From assembly GCF_000002995.4 (NCBI RefSeq), contig NW_025062478.1:11218001-11282000 (forward strand): 64,000 nt of DNA, read 5' to 3'. The stretch comes from Brugia malayi (lineage: Eukaryota; Nematoda; Chromadorea; Rhabditida; Onchocercidae). This document shows, piece after piece, positions 39,379 through 53,197 of the stretch. The notes under the pieces are model-generated. The model was given only the letters and a program-made list of their open reading frames with translations, did no database searches and was not told where the DNA came from. Numbering within the stretch: the first letter of the stretch is position 1; each line of letters opens with the position of its first letter. A program made the translations under genes and the position numbers.

Positions 39379-40560
39379 AGTTCTAGTCATTTTAATAGGG
39401 TATTGATTTATTTCTGTATTGAGACATTGCCACAGGGAAGCAAAAAGTTATCAGTAACACTGTTTTGGTCTAATTTACTAGTATTCCTACCATCTGGTGT
39501 ATGTGAAATATACCTTGCTATGTTGAATTGTTAACCCCATCAGCAACTATGATTGATATCTTGGAATGTGTTTAATGTACTTTAATAGTGACGGATGATA
39601 TTTTACTAAAGAATAAATAAGATTTACATTGACTTGAATGCAAAAATTATATTGCCATCATATCAAGGAATAGATGAGAGATGTGTTTCCTTTGTATTCT
39701 TTCTTTTATCGATAAACGGAAGCAATGCACACAGCTTATATTTTTGAGTGGTTCTTTTCTTTTTTTTTTTTTTTTTTTTTGTGGGGGGGGGGGGGGGGGG
39801 GGGAGCGGAGGGAATGAATAAAAGGAAAGGATCTTTCTAACTTATGTTTCATTTTGCCAAACATTACTGTTACAACAAATTCTACACGTTTTTGTATGAA
39901 GATTTCAATCTTTTTAAACATACTATAAATTTTTGGATTTGTAAATTTATTCAGTATTTGAAATTTATGAAACTACTAATATAATCAGCTAGATTTGTTG
40001 AAGTTTTTATGTAAATATATTTAAAAAAGGAACACCATCCTGATTGTAAATACTCTTGGTTAAGCTACGACAATTGTTATATTAAAGTGTGAAGCAAAGT
40101 TGTGGCGCTAATCTTACGGTTTTTTTGCACCATACTGAAAAATGATATCCAATCATTTATTTATTAGCGATAATTAGCATTGCTAAAGGAAATCAAGACA
40201 TATAAAATTTTTATCGCCTAATTTATGAAATTAAGAACTGTCATCATATTGTGTCCATGTCTTAATCAGTTCCTAAAGATAGTTCTAATCTTATGCATAC
40301 AGTATAGCTATACAATATATACACAAACAAAGGAATGATTAGCGCCAAATCACTATCCCTTCTTGCTCATACTTGTACATTATAGGTAAGGATATCCCTT
40401 CTCTACACACCAACTTGACCTCATCTAACTTTGCATACTTCTTCAAATCTATGTGTCCTTTTGATTGTGTTGGCATTTTAATTGGCATCCGTCCTCCGAT
40501 AAATAAGCATATGTGAATATGGGGACAGAGTTATGGCATAAAATTCAAATGTCAACCATT
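39379..40560. other. Downstream of cogc-7, no further gene seen
   Basis: Presumed 3' UTR and intergenic DNA after the TAG at 39376-39378. AATAAA-like signals occur near 39611. Apart from the T/G homopolymer block annotated separately, I see nothing structured. Confidence 0.55.
39758..39803. repeat. Oligo-T tract abutting a 21-base G run
   Basis: About 22 T residues (39759-39780) are followed by GT and then 21 consecutive G residues (39783-39803), next to AGCGGAGG. A G run this long is very unusual in such AT-rich DNA and could form quadruplexes. Its length is likely to be poorly determined in sequencing. Confidence 0.9.
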
Positions 40561-40593
40561 TGAGGTGTGCAACTGAGGTGTAAGTGTAGGGTA

Positions 40594-40830
40594 GATGATG
40601 ATGATGATGATAAGTGATGATAGTGATGATGATGATGATAATGACAAGTGACGGTAGTGATGATAATAATGATAAGTGATGATGGTGGTGATGGTCTAAA
40701 TAAGTCGTGTGACTTGGTCGCTTGTCGGTTCGTAAGGTCCACTTCAGATATCGATTTCCATGATGGACGAGTACGCTGCGCACAGAGATGTACGGACGGA
40801 CAGACAGACAGACAGACACGCACACACTCA
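40594..40830. repeat. GAT/GATGATA microsatellite and GACA repeat
   Basis: About 100 bp of ATG/GAT repeats with interspersed AAGTGATG boxes (40594-40693), then a short unique stretch, then tandem GACA/GACG (about 40793-40818) and CACACAC. The His- and Asp-rich reading frames on both strands arise from this composition. Confidence 0.88.
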
Positions 40831-41030
40831 TATGAAGCCCTTGCGGTAGCAGTAGCACAAAGCTGTTTATGCTTTTCCATTACGGCAGAGGGCGGAGGGA
40901 GTCTGTCCACGTTGATCCGTCGTGTCCGCTGCTGGTGGCGTGGCCTAGGTATGGGTTTGGCCGTGAAGGACTTAAGTTCGAAGCTTACTGTTTCATTGAT
41001 TCGCAGATTAGCGTATTTTGACGTCTTTGA
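40690..41030 (+). promoter_or_regulatory. GC-richer island, presumed promoter/5' UTR of the MTA gene
   Basis: This stretch has more GC and many CpG dinucleotides (CGGAGGG, GATCCGTCGTGTCCG, GTGGCGTGGCC), unlike its surroundings. It lies 0.8-1.1 kb upstream of the first recognised lin-40-like coding exon, on a plausible promoter or untranslated first exon. It resembles the less pronounced GC-rich patch before xpo-1. A coding role is not supported: the frames change and no family is recognisable. Confidence 0.4.
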
Positions 41031-41815
41031 TTACTTGTGTATATCACGCTTGAAGTCAAAATGATACGTGACGTTTAGCTTTTCACAAGTTAGTTTTTAA
41101 GCTTTTTGCTGTTGTCATTGTTCTATTTTAATTTCCTTAGATAATGAAAAAAGGGCTATCTTTGTAATGTCTTAGTATTTCCTAATTTATTTTTTTTTTT
41201 TTCTTCTTGCATTTTGTTACTTCATATTAGCATCGGATGTATCACATCGTGGATCTTATGAAAGACTTCTCAAAGTTGGATTTTTTATTATATATTTTCA
41301 TTTCAGTAAACTTATTTGATTTCTTTTATACCCTTTGAATCCTTTAAATGAATTTAGAAATTCAATGCAAGAGAATTACCGTTCTTTTCACATTCCTCGA
41401 AGAAAGCATTTACTTATTGGCTTTTCTTGTCATGTAACAATAAGTTTAGCGTTTGATCTTTTGGCTTCATTTATTCGACAAATTATTAGTAATATTTGAA
41501 TTTGGAAAACATAAGTGTTTGTGCAGTGTTACCGGGTTAAATAAAACAAGTTCTTTTAATCGTAGTTTTTCATTGTGTATAATTTTTAATTCTTTCTGAT
41601 TTATTATTTTTGTTGTCAGTTTTATTCACCAATTTGATTTAGTCGCGCTGTATTTATCTGTCATTTTAAGAGGTTGTTTCTGTAATCATCATATTTTGCA
41701 CATTTCAAATCGTGTATCATTTAATGTGTTTGTGAATCTGGTCATTTTATTTCAGATTTTTTGTATTTATGCATACTTCTATCTGCATATTCGACGTTGT
41801 TAATGCATAATTACG

Positions 41816-44800
41816 ATGGCGCAAAATATGTATCGAGTTGGTGGTAAAATTTTTAAATTTTGGAATAGAATTCACGAAATTAACTGAAAAAATTAACTGT
41901 TTTTTTTTTCTTCATCTTTTCTTGATTACCTAATGCTATTTATATGAGATTTGCTAATGTGGCATAATTAAATAACCAAGTAATCATAATTGCATAATTA
42001 CATGATATTGAATGCTTAATCCAGGCCTTCATTTTTTTTCTTTCAATATATAAAGTATTCCCTCTAGACTTTGTATACTTCGAGATTTCAAGTGCAGCTC
42101 CATATCAAGTGCGGAAAATTGAAGAATTGAATAAGGTGAGAAATGCACGTGTTCACATCATATATGCTTAGTTACATATGTGCTCAATGATTGCTTCACT
42201 TTGTCCTGAAAGTTCTTCTTAAAAATGGTACTAAAGTAAAGATCAGAAATTGGGAATTGGCTTGAACTTTTTTCCCCTAATTAAAGCTGACTTACTGATA
42301 AAATTTATTGCAATAAATGTGAAATTTGAGCACAGCTTCAGACACCATCAGGAAATGTGGAAGCGAAAGTATCATGCTTTTGTCGACGACGCGACTTGCC
42401 TACATCACTGCTTAAAGTAGCCGATCGTGCAGAAAGAGTTGGTAGGTAATTAGAGTGGTGTTAAATGCTAACGTGAAAAGACGTAACATATGATGTCTGG
42501 AAAATTGCTGTGATGATGTTTGGAAAGATGCAGTGAAGAAGTTGCTTTAGGTTCAAAAAGAGAATACAAAAAGCTGCTTACAACGTATTTTTTTTCAAAG
42601 TTCATTTTTTAGATAAAGTGGTAAATACAAGGCGACGTCTTGTTGTTATGTCATCTGCTCCTACAGGAGATGCAAGCGATGAATCATCCGACGGGATGAA
42701 AAAAGGTGAGAAATCTCAATCATTATTATTGTTATGTCACGAACCTTTCAAACTTTTTACTGATTCGAAGTTGCGGAAGAAACAAGACAATTTATGTAGA
42801 TCCTTTTCATCACATTTTGGGATTGAATGTGATTGAGTAATATTGAGAAATTATGGAGCATATCACTAAAATCATGCATCTTTGGCAGATCTAATACCTG
42901 AAGAGTCTGATCAACGATGTATAGGTGGGAATGACTTGGCTAATTTTGGGTATTTACTGCCATTTGGACATGTCTTGGAAGATAAGAGATATTGCCTTGT
43001 ATTGTCGAATAAGCCCTCTAATTGTGGTCGTAAATGTTTCAACATCAAAGCTTTTGGTTTTAGTATTCTGTTTTGCTCGGCTATTTGACTATTTGACAAT
43101 ATGACTACAATGTTATCTTTACGATATACTGTGCTAAGAGTGCATAATTAATTTGTATAGATCATGAAAGTTCACCTGAAAATGGTCAGCAAAGCAATCA
43201 GGAAACTAAAGATGACGCTACTCCAACCACTGCTACTCATGAGGAGGGTGATTCACCAACACCTATGTGTGTAGATACTGGTGATGACGAAGAAGTAGAA
43301 TCAGAGAGTAAAGGTAATAATCCGTTTTTGTTGGAAAAGTGTATTTCAGTTGATTATTTGATGAATTTCTGATTCTTAACAAGTTTCTGGAGTGTGGTTT
43401 TGCGGATCTTCGAAAAGGAGCCGAAAATTTTGAATTGTGTTGTGAATAAATCGTTCGGAAAATGAGGATGTTATTGATTCTATAGTCTCAGATGCCAAAG
43501 AAGACGATGAAAAGGATAGAGATGGTGAAGAGTCAAAGGAAGGTGGTTATGGTTTTGCAGGTCTTCCAAAAGGAGCTGAAAATTTGACACCGAAAGAAAG
43601 ACATGTATTGAGGTAGGCCATATGTGGTGGAAAGGCGAATTACAAATTTAACACTTGTTGAAATTTGACAAAAGTTTTGCGTATTCTGTACATTGAAATA
43701 TTAGTCCACTAAAATTTTTTCTTTATGGAAAGTTGGGATGTACTGATAAAACTTCATTGTTAACGACAAAAATCATTTCATTTTTAGACAACATGAACTT
43801 TATCTTACTCGACAAATTGAAGCACTTCCAGCGACACATATTCGCGGCAAATGTAACGTAACTTTACTGAGTGAAGTTGAAACTCCAGACATGTACTTAG
43901 ATCGCGACGTATGTTTTGAAATTTTTGAAGGAATAGAAGTTATGGATTATACTAAGATGATCTGAAAAAAGAGATATTACTCTTTTTTTCAGTATGCAAA
44001 ACAGATTACTTATGAATCATTTTCTAGGATGCTTTTTTTTACTCGTTGGTATTCGATCCAACTGCAATGACATTACTAGCCGATAAAGGTGAAATAAGAG
44101 TTGGTGAAAAATATCAGTGTGAAGTGCCTGATGATATGGCGCCAGATGCTATAGATGAAAATAAAGAGAATGGGTAAGTTGAATGCGTTATAAGTCCTGA
44201 TCGTTGAATATAGTTTTTCTGATCCTTCCAATAGTCCATTTTGTTCTTCATCTCTTTGGCTCCTATACATAGTAGTTCTGTTGTGCTGATCTTTAGAATT
44301 TGATTAGCATGTAAATATTAGACAACGGAAGAATATTCCTGAATCCATCATTGTGATGTGATAACCATATATTTTGAGTTGTAGATAATTCTAGGATATA
44401 AAATATTATTTCGATTGAAGAAAAAAGCATATTTTGGGGTGTATTCTCTAAAAATCCTAGAGATTGAAATTTTTATTCATAGTAAAATAACTTAGGAATT
44501 TGGTGATTGCTGAAGATGAAGATGATGATGAAGGAACAGTCGTGACAACTTCGAAGCGCGAATTTCTCGTCTATCATCCGCATCACAATTTAACAGATCG
44601 TGATATAGATCAATTCTTAATTGTTGCAAGGTATTATTTATTAATGTAAGAGAAATTTGCTTAAATTCTTTTATAATTGGATACATGTCTTTTTTAATCT
44701 TTTTCTCATGCCGTCATCATTTCTATTATATTCAGAGCAGTTGGAACGTTTTCACGGGCATTGGACACTTCATCTTCGATGAAATTACCTTCGTTGCACA

Positions 44801-47800
44801 TGACTGCAGCAGCTGCAAGTCGCGATGTTACCCTTTTCCATGCTATGGCTCTTTTACATCAAGCAAATTATGATATGGGACAGGTATATATTTATATCGC
44901 ACTTTTTCTCCAATAAAATTTTTTGAGATCTTGTGGAATTTTAAAATTATCATTAATTTCTAATTGGAAGTATGATAGAAAGAGTGAAGATAGCGCAACT
45001 GGGTGATGGTAGTTGCGGAATATTTAAAGACTTGTATTTGATTAGTAATTGGTGCCCTGAATGACAATTATCAATATTATTCGGTCATTCATTTTAGCGC
45101 GTCTCTGGATGATGAGATGTAATCAACTACGGTTAAAAGGAAAACCGTGTGTCAGTTTTGTACAATCTTTCAGTAGACTTAAATTTCTGAAAAAAATCTA
45201 ATTTCTGAATTAGAAGTTTGCAAGTTATTGTAATTGAAGAACTAAGTAATAAATGAAGTTATGGAATAAAATTTCAGTATTTCAGAAATAAAATACGTAG
45301 TTATGGTGAAAAGAAGTTTTGAAAGTCCAGTTAAAATAGTTTAGTGACGCGAGATATGGTAACTTGCATCGGATTATTGAATTTCATATTATTTTTGGTG
45401 ATTCCTGCAATTTTCAGACTATTCTTTTGTTTCAGGCAGTGAAGTACCTCGTACCTCCGCCTAGTAAACAACATTATCCGTTAGACGCGGATAAAACAAC
45501 GTCACACAATACAGTCAGCTTAGGTGGACCGATATTATGTCGTGATCAAATGGAAGAGTGGTCAGCAGCGGAAGCCAATCTTTTCGAAGAAGCTGTAGAA
45601 AAGTATGGGAAAGATTTTAGTGATATACGTGCCGATTATTTGCCTTGGAAATCAATGCGGGACATTGTTGAATACTATTACATGTGGAAAACAACAAATC
45701 GTTATGTTGAAGTTAAAAAGAATAAAGCAGTCGAACAAGAAAGTAAATTAAAACAAGTATACATACCAAATTACAATAAACCAAATCCAAATTTGGTTGG
45801 ACCACCGAATCCTAGCGGACAACCGATGAAAGGTACATCAGCATGTGAAAGTTGTCAAACAGACGAGTCAACCCAGTGGTACGCATGGGGCCCAGCTCAT
45901 TTGCAACTTCGTTTGTGTAGTGTTTGTTGGTGTCAGTGGAAAAAATATGGTGGACTAAAACGTGTTCATGAATATGGTTTGTTCTTTTCGATTCTGAAGT
46001 TTAATTTCTTTTAAGTAGAGAGTTTGTTCCAAAAATTTGTTGTAAGGATGCTTTTTTGCGAGCAAATATGGTGTGAGTAGATAAAGTTCCAGTTTGTTCA
46101 TTTCTTAATTTAGATCGTAATCATTTGTTATATTGGAAATTGAGCTTCTAAGCTTATTTCATCTTGTCAAGAAATTATTCCTTAATTATATTTTAGAATT
46201 TTCAAATGCTGTTACTTCTTTAGACACGTATTCATTATTAAGCAATTTGATTAACTAATTTTGATCAAAATGGAAAGAAAATTGCTTAAAAAATCAGCTT
46301 GAAACATATCACGAAAACAATATTCTTACAGAGTATCTTTTCCGAAAACTCCAATCAATTATTACTTATTAGTTATAGCTGCGAATTCCTGAACTGCACT
46401 TTTTCTTTTTTCAGAATCTTATGATCTTGACGGTGCAACAACACAAGAATCAGTATCACAGCCCCAACCGCAATCACAAAAAGTAACATCTGCAGTTACT
46501 ACAGCTGGTTTTATTAATCGAAATTCTGCAGCAGCAACAGCAGCAGGTTCTACTACTACTTCGGTAAATACATAATTCTATTGAACTGAATGAAATGTTT
46601 GTTTAATTTTACAATTGTTTAACAAAATCCAGAAAAGTCTCCCACTCTTTGTCGTTTTTTATTTATTCTGATATTGCCTAGGTGATCATACTACTCCATT
46701 ATTCTCGTCCATATTAATTCAAAATTAGTAAGAACAATAAGATTTCCGGCGCTGTCGAAACTTTCAAGAAAGTCAAGAGAACTGTTAATTTTTAGTGTTT
46801 TAAATCGATTGTATCTTAAGCAAATAAAATTTTCTCAAGTTTAGACAAGGAATGGAATTAATGGTCGTTCCGGTACCAACCAAATGCTCGGACGTCTGCC
46901 ATCGGGTCATTCACAAGCACAGCAGAAAATGTCTGGAGGAGGTCATTCATCATCAGTAAAAACTCGAGTTGCATTCTATCTTAATACAACATTATCAATG
47001 CGAATTGCTCGCAGATTGGCCCCAAAATCGTTATTCAACATTCGACGTTCCGCACGACGTCCTTTCTTACCTATAAATGGACATGCTATCAAGCAGTTCT
47101 GTAAGTTTTTTCGTTAAATCTTGAAATAAGATCTCTAAGTTGCAAAAAATTAATCCTCCTATCTACCGATAATATTAGTGCTATTAAGATAATGCTGATA
47201 TTTTTTTTTTTTTTCAACCGTTTCAAAAAAAAAAAATGTTTTTATCGAACTGCATCGAAATTACTGAATTACACAGTAACATTGAAAAATAATGGTACGG
47301 TCATTTATTTAATGCGAAATCTTTAAAAATAATAAAATTGCAAAGTTCGTCTTTATAATTGGGCGTTTGCATATGGTTGTCGAGTCTTATAACTAATTTT
47401 TCGAAAACTTTGATCCATATTTTGGCAGTTGTGAAGATGCTGGTTATTCAGTAGTTTCTTAAATAAAACATTTATTATTTAGAAATTCGATCAAGAAATT
47501 TTCATTGTTTTATTAATATAATATTGCTTCGATAGGCACAACTCGACAACCGTATGAAATAATCCGTGCAGCGAAGCAAATTAAGGCTAACAAACTTCCT
47601 GATGCGCTTGTTGCTCAAATAGCCTCATCAATCATTGCGTCCAGTGCACAGTTCACTCAGATGGGGGCTGCAGTATCAAACATTCAAAAACGACATGGAA
47701 GCGACAAGGGGGGACCACCGATTAAACGACAGGTTTTACTATCTGAACTTTTTTTTTTTTTTATGATTTCATAACTTCGTCAAATTAAATTTGGACATTC

Positions 47801-50783
47801 TGGATAACATTTTCAATTTGTCGCTTTTTCAAGTTGTTTGAATCAAATTTTCTATATATTTCTATTTTTTGATTGCCTCTTAGCATGGTTCTTTCTCTTT
47901 GTCAGAGTTGGTAACTAAATGTACATACACAAGCATAATGCACCCAAACACTCACTTATTAGAATTAACTATTCAGTTAATTCGTTTTATTCTAAATTTC
48001 ACTCCATTGCACAGTTTGAATTTTTTGGCTAAATTTATTCTTTAATAATGTCAAAAATCTTTGTTCTACGCACTACCGTAATCTAAGAAAAAATGACTTG
48101 AATCAAAATTTTTTAGTTTAAGTCTTTTTTCATGCTTGAAGTGTAGATTACTTTCTTCTTCAGGGACAGTAAGGACAAATTTTGGATTGAAAATGAGGAA
48201 CTGAGTAACTCTTTAATTCCTCTAAGTTAGTCACTGTTTGGCAGCGTTTGTGCGAGAATTCAAAGGGAATATTGTTTATTGTATTGCAAAGGGAATTAAG
48301 CCAATAGATTTAAATTTTTTAAGGCATTTACTGTTAGTGACTAACTGGAGCAATTCTAAGCGATATATCGTGTAGTGAGGGTTGTTTTAGTAGAGCCATT
48401 TAAATTATTCTATGGATGAAGCGTCGATTATCCTCCTTTATTTTAAAGAGGGAAATTTAAGCGTTCAAATGAGCTGTAATTGAGTGCGTGATTTTAACGG
48501 TTTCGTTGGATAGAACTGAATGAAAATTAGAAGTAGAAATTAAAGTAAAATTCTGGCATTTTTCTTCGAGCAATGGATTTTTATTCCATTTTAGGCATTT
48601 TTCGAAGTCATGGGTCTCAGTCTCTCATCGATTAACGCTTAAAAAATGAGTAGATTAAACGAATTAATTCATTTAATTAAATGTAAGCAAGATGTGATCC
48701 ATTAGGTAGGGAGGCACTTAAAAAAGATTCTATGATGAGATTCTTTTGTAACTTTAGATATATTCTTGCCTCTGCATGCAGTGCTACAAGGGATATATGT
48801 TTTTTTTTTTTTTTTTCTAGTCTGTAATTGCCTAGTCATTGAAATTTGCATTTAATTAGTGTAATTAGCATGTCAGTTTTCCCGATCCAAAGCCTTGAGG
48901 ATATCTTGTAAAAGGAGATAAGTCGTAAAAATGCTACCACGGATTTGATAAATTTCGGTTGTTTTTTAGTCTTCGTTTTGTTTTCTCATTGCAGCATTTG
49001 CAACAAACGGTAGCGCAAACGCAGCAACAAAGTGCCATTCATCTGGTAACTAGTGGATCCATTGGTACCGCTCATACTCACTACCATCATCCTGCAGTGT
49101 TATCAGTTGCAACACCCGGAGTAACACCGCCACCATCATTGCCAGCAACAGCACCACCATTACCACCACCGCCACCACCACCAACACTACCATCAACACT
49201 ACCACCACCACCACCTCCACCACCACCTCCACCATCACTGCCATCACAGCTGTCATCACAATCGTTGCAATCACCACATATAGCTGCAGTTCATTCTGGT
49301 GCACATATTAGTAGCACGATTGTTACAAAACCATCATTAAGTCCAAGCAAAATTGTTTGCACCACTATTCGTAATCAGCAGTCACACCTAGGTCATGTCA
49401 CGGGTGCAACAACTGCAATGCATAACTTTGCACGTGAAGTAAATAAACCTGTAGCTGCAGTAACACCATTATCACTTTCCACTTCTGTTCTTGTGCCACC
49501 AACTATTACTGCTGTTAATCCGGCTCTTTTTGCTGCAACAATACAGCAACAACAACAAGTACAACAGCTACAGGCAGTGGCAGCTACAGTTGCACGAACG
49601 GCAACAACCACTTCGGCACCACAATCTCAAGCTCCGCAACCAGCACTTTTGATTGGCGTCGATACGACAGCACACGATAAAAAAATTGCTACAACATCCG
49701 GTTCCGTGTTGGCAACCGTGGGTACTTCCAGGAAGAAAAACTTTCACCCGGATAGTCGATGGAGTGGTTTGGATGAGAAGCTTTTATTCCTCGCTGGACC
49801 ACGATTAAAGTAAGTGTAATATGCGAAGTCTGGTAGAAAGTAATTGATATAGTGAGGAATTGGTATAGATATGAAATTATTTAATGGGTGTTCTCTCTGT
49901 TAAGTTGTCTTTCAGACAAAGTTTGAAGCATAATTTGGGCATTTGTCAAAAAAAAAAAAAAAATTAAGAATTGCTAATTTAACGTATTTTAACGCTGTTC
50001 AAGAGCAAGAGCATTCCGATCGCATTGTGGGCTTTTACCGGTGTGGTAGAATACGATAAGTGAGCGGGAGGTAGGGAAATTGCGATAGATATTTCAAAAT
50101 ATTTATTAATCATACTGATTTCCAAAGCACTTCTCATGCATGCCTTTTTTCTTTGATATATTGTTCTTTTTAAAATGAAACTTAATGGGTTACATTTGGA
50201 AGCCTTTTGAAATTTCTCATTATGAGATATTTTTTGAGTTTAGCTTTATGCATGTTGCACATTTGTCCATCATTATTTATTCGGATTTTTTTAACTCTGA
50301 TGAAACTACAAACATTGAAGCGGTTTTTTTTTTTTTTTTTTTTTTTTAATAGACTGAAATATCGGTCGTATTACTGTTATAAGTGGTGGTTCCAATAATT
50401 TCAGTTACTTCATCTTGATCAGCAAGAATTTAAAGGTTTTTCTCAACTTAACAATCAGTGAATACGGTTTTTCTTTTTCCATTCTACTCATTTCATCCGC
50501 TTAATATTCCTGAGCAGAATATTGCGCCATTATGGAATGATGTATGAAATTGAAATAAAAAATTTGAAATATCAATTATAGCATACATTAAGTAGAATTG
50601 CTGATAATTTATTGCAGAGGAAACACTTTTTGATCGATTTACACTTATTCTTTTGTTTCTTTCAGGATATTGCGTAGACGAATTTGTCCGAAGAAAATTG
50701 GCCGCCATATCGCGTTACATCCATGTCGAAGCAGTGATTTTGTTATTAAACATTGGCCTAATTTGCAGGGTTTTTTCATTTGA
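41816..50783 (+). CDS. lin-40: MTA-family NuRD subunit (BAH-ELM2-SANT-GATA finger)
   Basis: MTA proteins scaffold HDAC1/2 in the NuRD chromatin-remodelling complex. Seventeen exons: 41816-41843, 42068-42135, 42336-42441, 42613-42705, 42889-42924, 43161-43313, 43496-43612, 43788-43908, 44028-44173, 44496-44630, 44735-44883, 45436-45976, 46415-46563, 46845-47100, 47536-47732, 48995-49809, 50666-50783. Total 3,228 nt (1,075 aa). BAH (about 5-290) starts [17 protein letters not shown] and contains an acidic Ser/Asp/Glu-rich insert at about 85-190. ELM2 (about 310-385) ends [23 protein letters not shown] begins at [20 protein letters not shown] (about 426). The GATA finger is CESC (521-524)...QWYAWGP...CSVCW...WKKYGGLK. 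A conserved MTA block reads [18 protein letters not shown]. Exon 16 encodes poly-Pro and Gln/Ala/Thr-rich sequence, probably disordered. Among nematode MTA paralogues, lin-40 fits better than egl-27, but I cannot separate them firmly. Confidence 0.93.
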
Positions 50784-53166
50784 TACAGTCTGTCATTGGT
50801 GATGTTCTTAAGATGTTATAAAAATAGATTTGTTTTTAAGGACTTAATTACATCACAGCTATGAATTTTCGTCGTTTTGAGTTTATTCTCATAAATTTTT
50901 TTGTGTCTTGTCGTACGTTGTCAAGTTTATTCGCCATGTGTCTAGGTGTGTGTGTGTGTGTGTGTGTATGTATATACAAATTTTCTTATTATGTATAACA
51001 TAGAAATAGTTCGTTGTTGCAAGCAGTGTAGTGCTTGGATTTTTTAGAATTATGCATTTAAATATAACTACCACACTTTTTTAAATTGCTTACTAACTCA
51101 TTCAAAAACTTTTTTATCTAATTGAAAATTTCAATTACATAGAGTGGTAAACTGTTCGAAAATTCTTTTCAAAAATTGTAATTAGTAAATATTGTTTAAT
51201 GGTTGAAATGAACTTTCCTATTTGCTTATCAAATTTCCAGTTGATTGAAAGTCAATTAATTTAAAATTGTAATCGGTTCATGGAGCTGTTATTTTTAATA
51301 ACTATGTATCATTTTTTTTTTCTTTTTTTTACTTGTAAATCATTCTTTTGTCTATTTATTGTATTTTTTTCCCCTGATCTTTGAAATTTAAAATTTTCCG
51401 GAATAATTTTTGATATGCGTTCACGCTTTGTTTTTTCTTTTTGTAATACTACTTGTTTCTCTTGTTAGAATAATTAACTTTTGTTTCAAAGCGAATGATT
51501 TATTTTTCATTCTCATGTTTTAAAATTTCCCATGGTCTATTCAATTTTTGTTATGTTTTCGATATTGCTTCTATTGTCGTATTTTGATATGTTGTTTTGC
51601 TTCAGCATTCATACTTGCAGATAATTTCTAATTTTATTATGGATCAGCTTTTCATTTATCCTTGTTTAATATGTCTGAGAAATCCTTAGATAACAAACAG
51701 TATTATTGTTTGCATACGATTTCATCCGTAATTATTCAAAATATCATTTTAGCACGCAATAATGCTCCTATTTTTATCTCATTTTGGTTTCATATTGTCA
51801 ATGTTTTCCATCATTTCTTTGTCACTTATGCCGTATGACAAACGGTGTGTTTCAAATAACTGAGACATTTAAAGTTGACTGAAATCTATATCAGTACTTT
51901 TTATTTCTACAGTAAAAAACGATTGGTATTGCTTATTCACATATTACATTTGGTCGATCAATATTTCTTGAAATAATCCGATAATTTAGCTTAATTAGCT
52001 GATATTCTTGGCTGATTTTAGAAATTCTTCCACTCTTTAATTCTATCCTTTATGCAGAATATAAGGTGTTGAGTTGATCCCTTCACTGTTAGATATTATC
52101 TTTCAGATTTGTTCTTTCTTTTTTTTTTTTTGCTATCGACATAACTAGGATTCATATGAGGAATGAATGCATTGTTTTCTAATTAATTCAGGTCAGTAAT
52201 TTACTTTCATCCTTTCCTTTGTCATTTTATGTTCAATCTCAAATGGCACATCTTTTAAGCGGCAGAAATGCGTTCCATTATGTCAACTTTAGTGCAAATC
52301 ATTCAAACTTTCTAGCAAAAACAAAAAGATCGGTTATTCGGAACAAAGAAAATGCATATTGGGAAGTGAGATAAAGACAAGAATTGAGTTACAACAAGAT
52401 GATATTTCGAGAGGTCGAGACAAAACATATGTGCTGCACTGCTAATGCCAATAAATGACCTTCAGGGGTCAACTGCTGTTGCTTTGTTCGAAGAGTTAAG
52501 TTAACTACATACGGATAGATAATGAAGTGGAATGGATGTTATACAATATAAAATTATGGATGTGCGACGTTAGACATCCGTGCATATTAGCTTTCGAGAA
52601 ATAATATTAAAATGTTTAAAGCAATTGAAATTTTAAATGCAATAAAACAAATGTATTTTCTATGTATACTTGAAGTTTTCCTTATTTTTTGTCAAACTAT
52701 TCGAAAAAAATTCTTGAAAAAGAACCATTTGGTTTGCAATAAAGGATTAGGAAAACAAAACAAAAAAAAAAAAATCTACAATTCTCGTATCATTTTTGCT
52801 TCACAAATTGAATCATTCCAATAACTATAAATGTCGAGATTTTTGAACAATTTTTTCACTTACATTCCTGTCTCCGATAATACTTTCGTTTTTTGCATTT
52901 TCTAAAAATTTGTCCTACAAATTATTAGCAAAATTTGATGGAAATATCAAATCTAAGCTTCCTATAATCAAGATTAGGTTATTACTATTATTATTGTTTA
53001 TTTATTATTATCATGATTATTACTATTATCAGTTGTTATTATCAATAATAAAATAAATGATTTAAATCCAATTTCTTTGAAGAAACAAAAAAGCTAATAC
53101 TGCAATTACTATTGTACTATCATACATTGTACCATTTATTTTTCTACTTTTCTAAAATATATTTTA

Positions 53167-53197
<31 letters not shown>

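Noticed and set aside
40478..40910. Minus-strand frames of 126 and 121 codons with poly-His
   Set aside because: They are produced by the GAT repeat and GACA repeat. Neither resembles a known protein.
49050..49611. Minus-strand Val/Met-rich frames opposite the MTA polyproline exon
   Set aside because: They are antisense shadows of a firmly supported coding exon.
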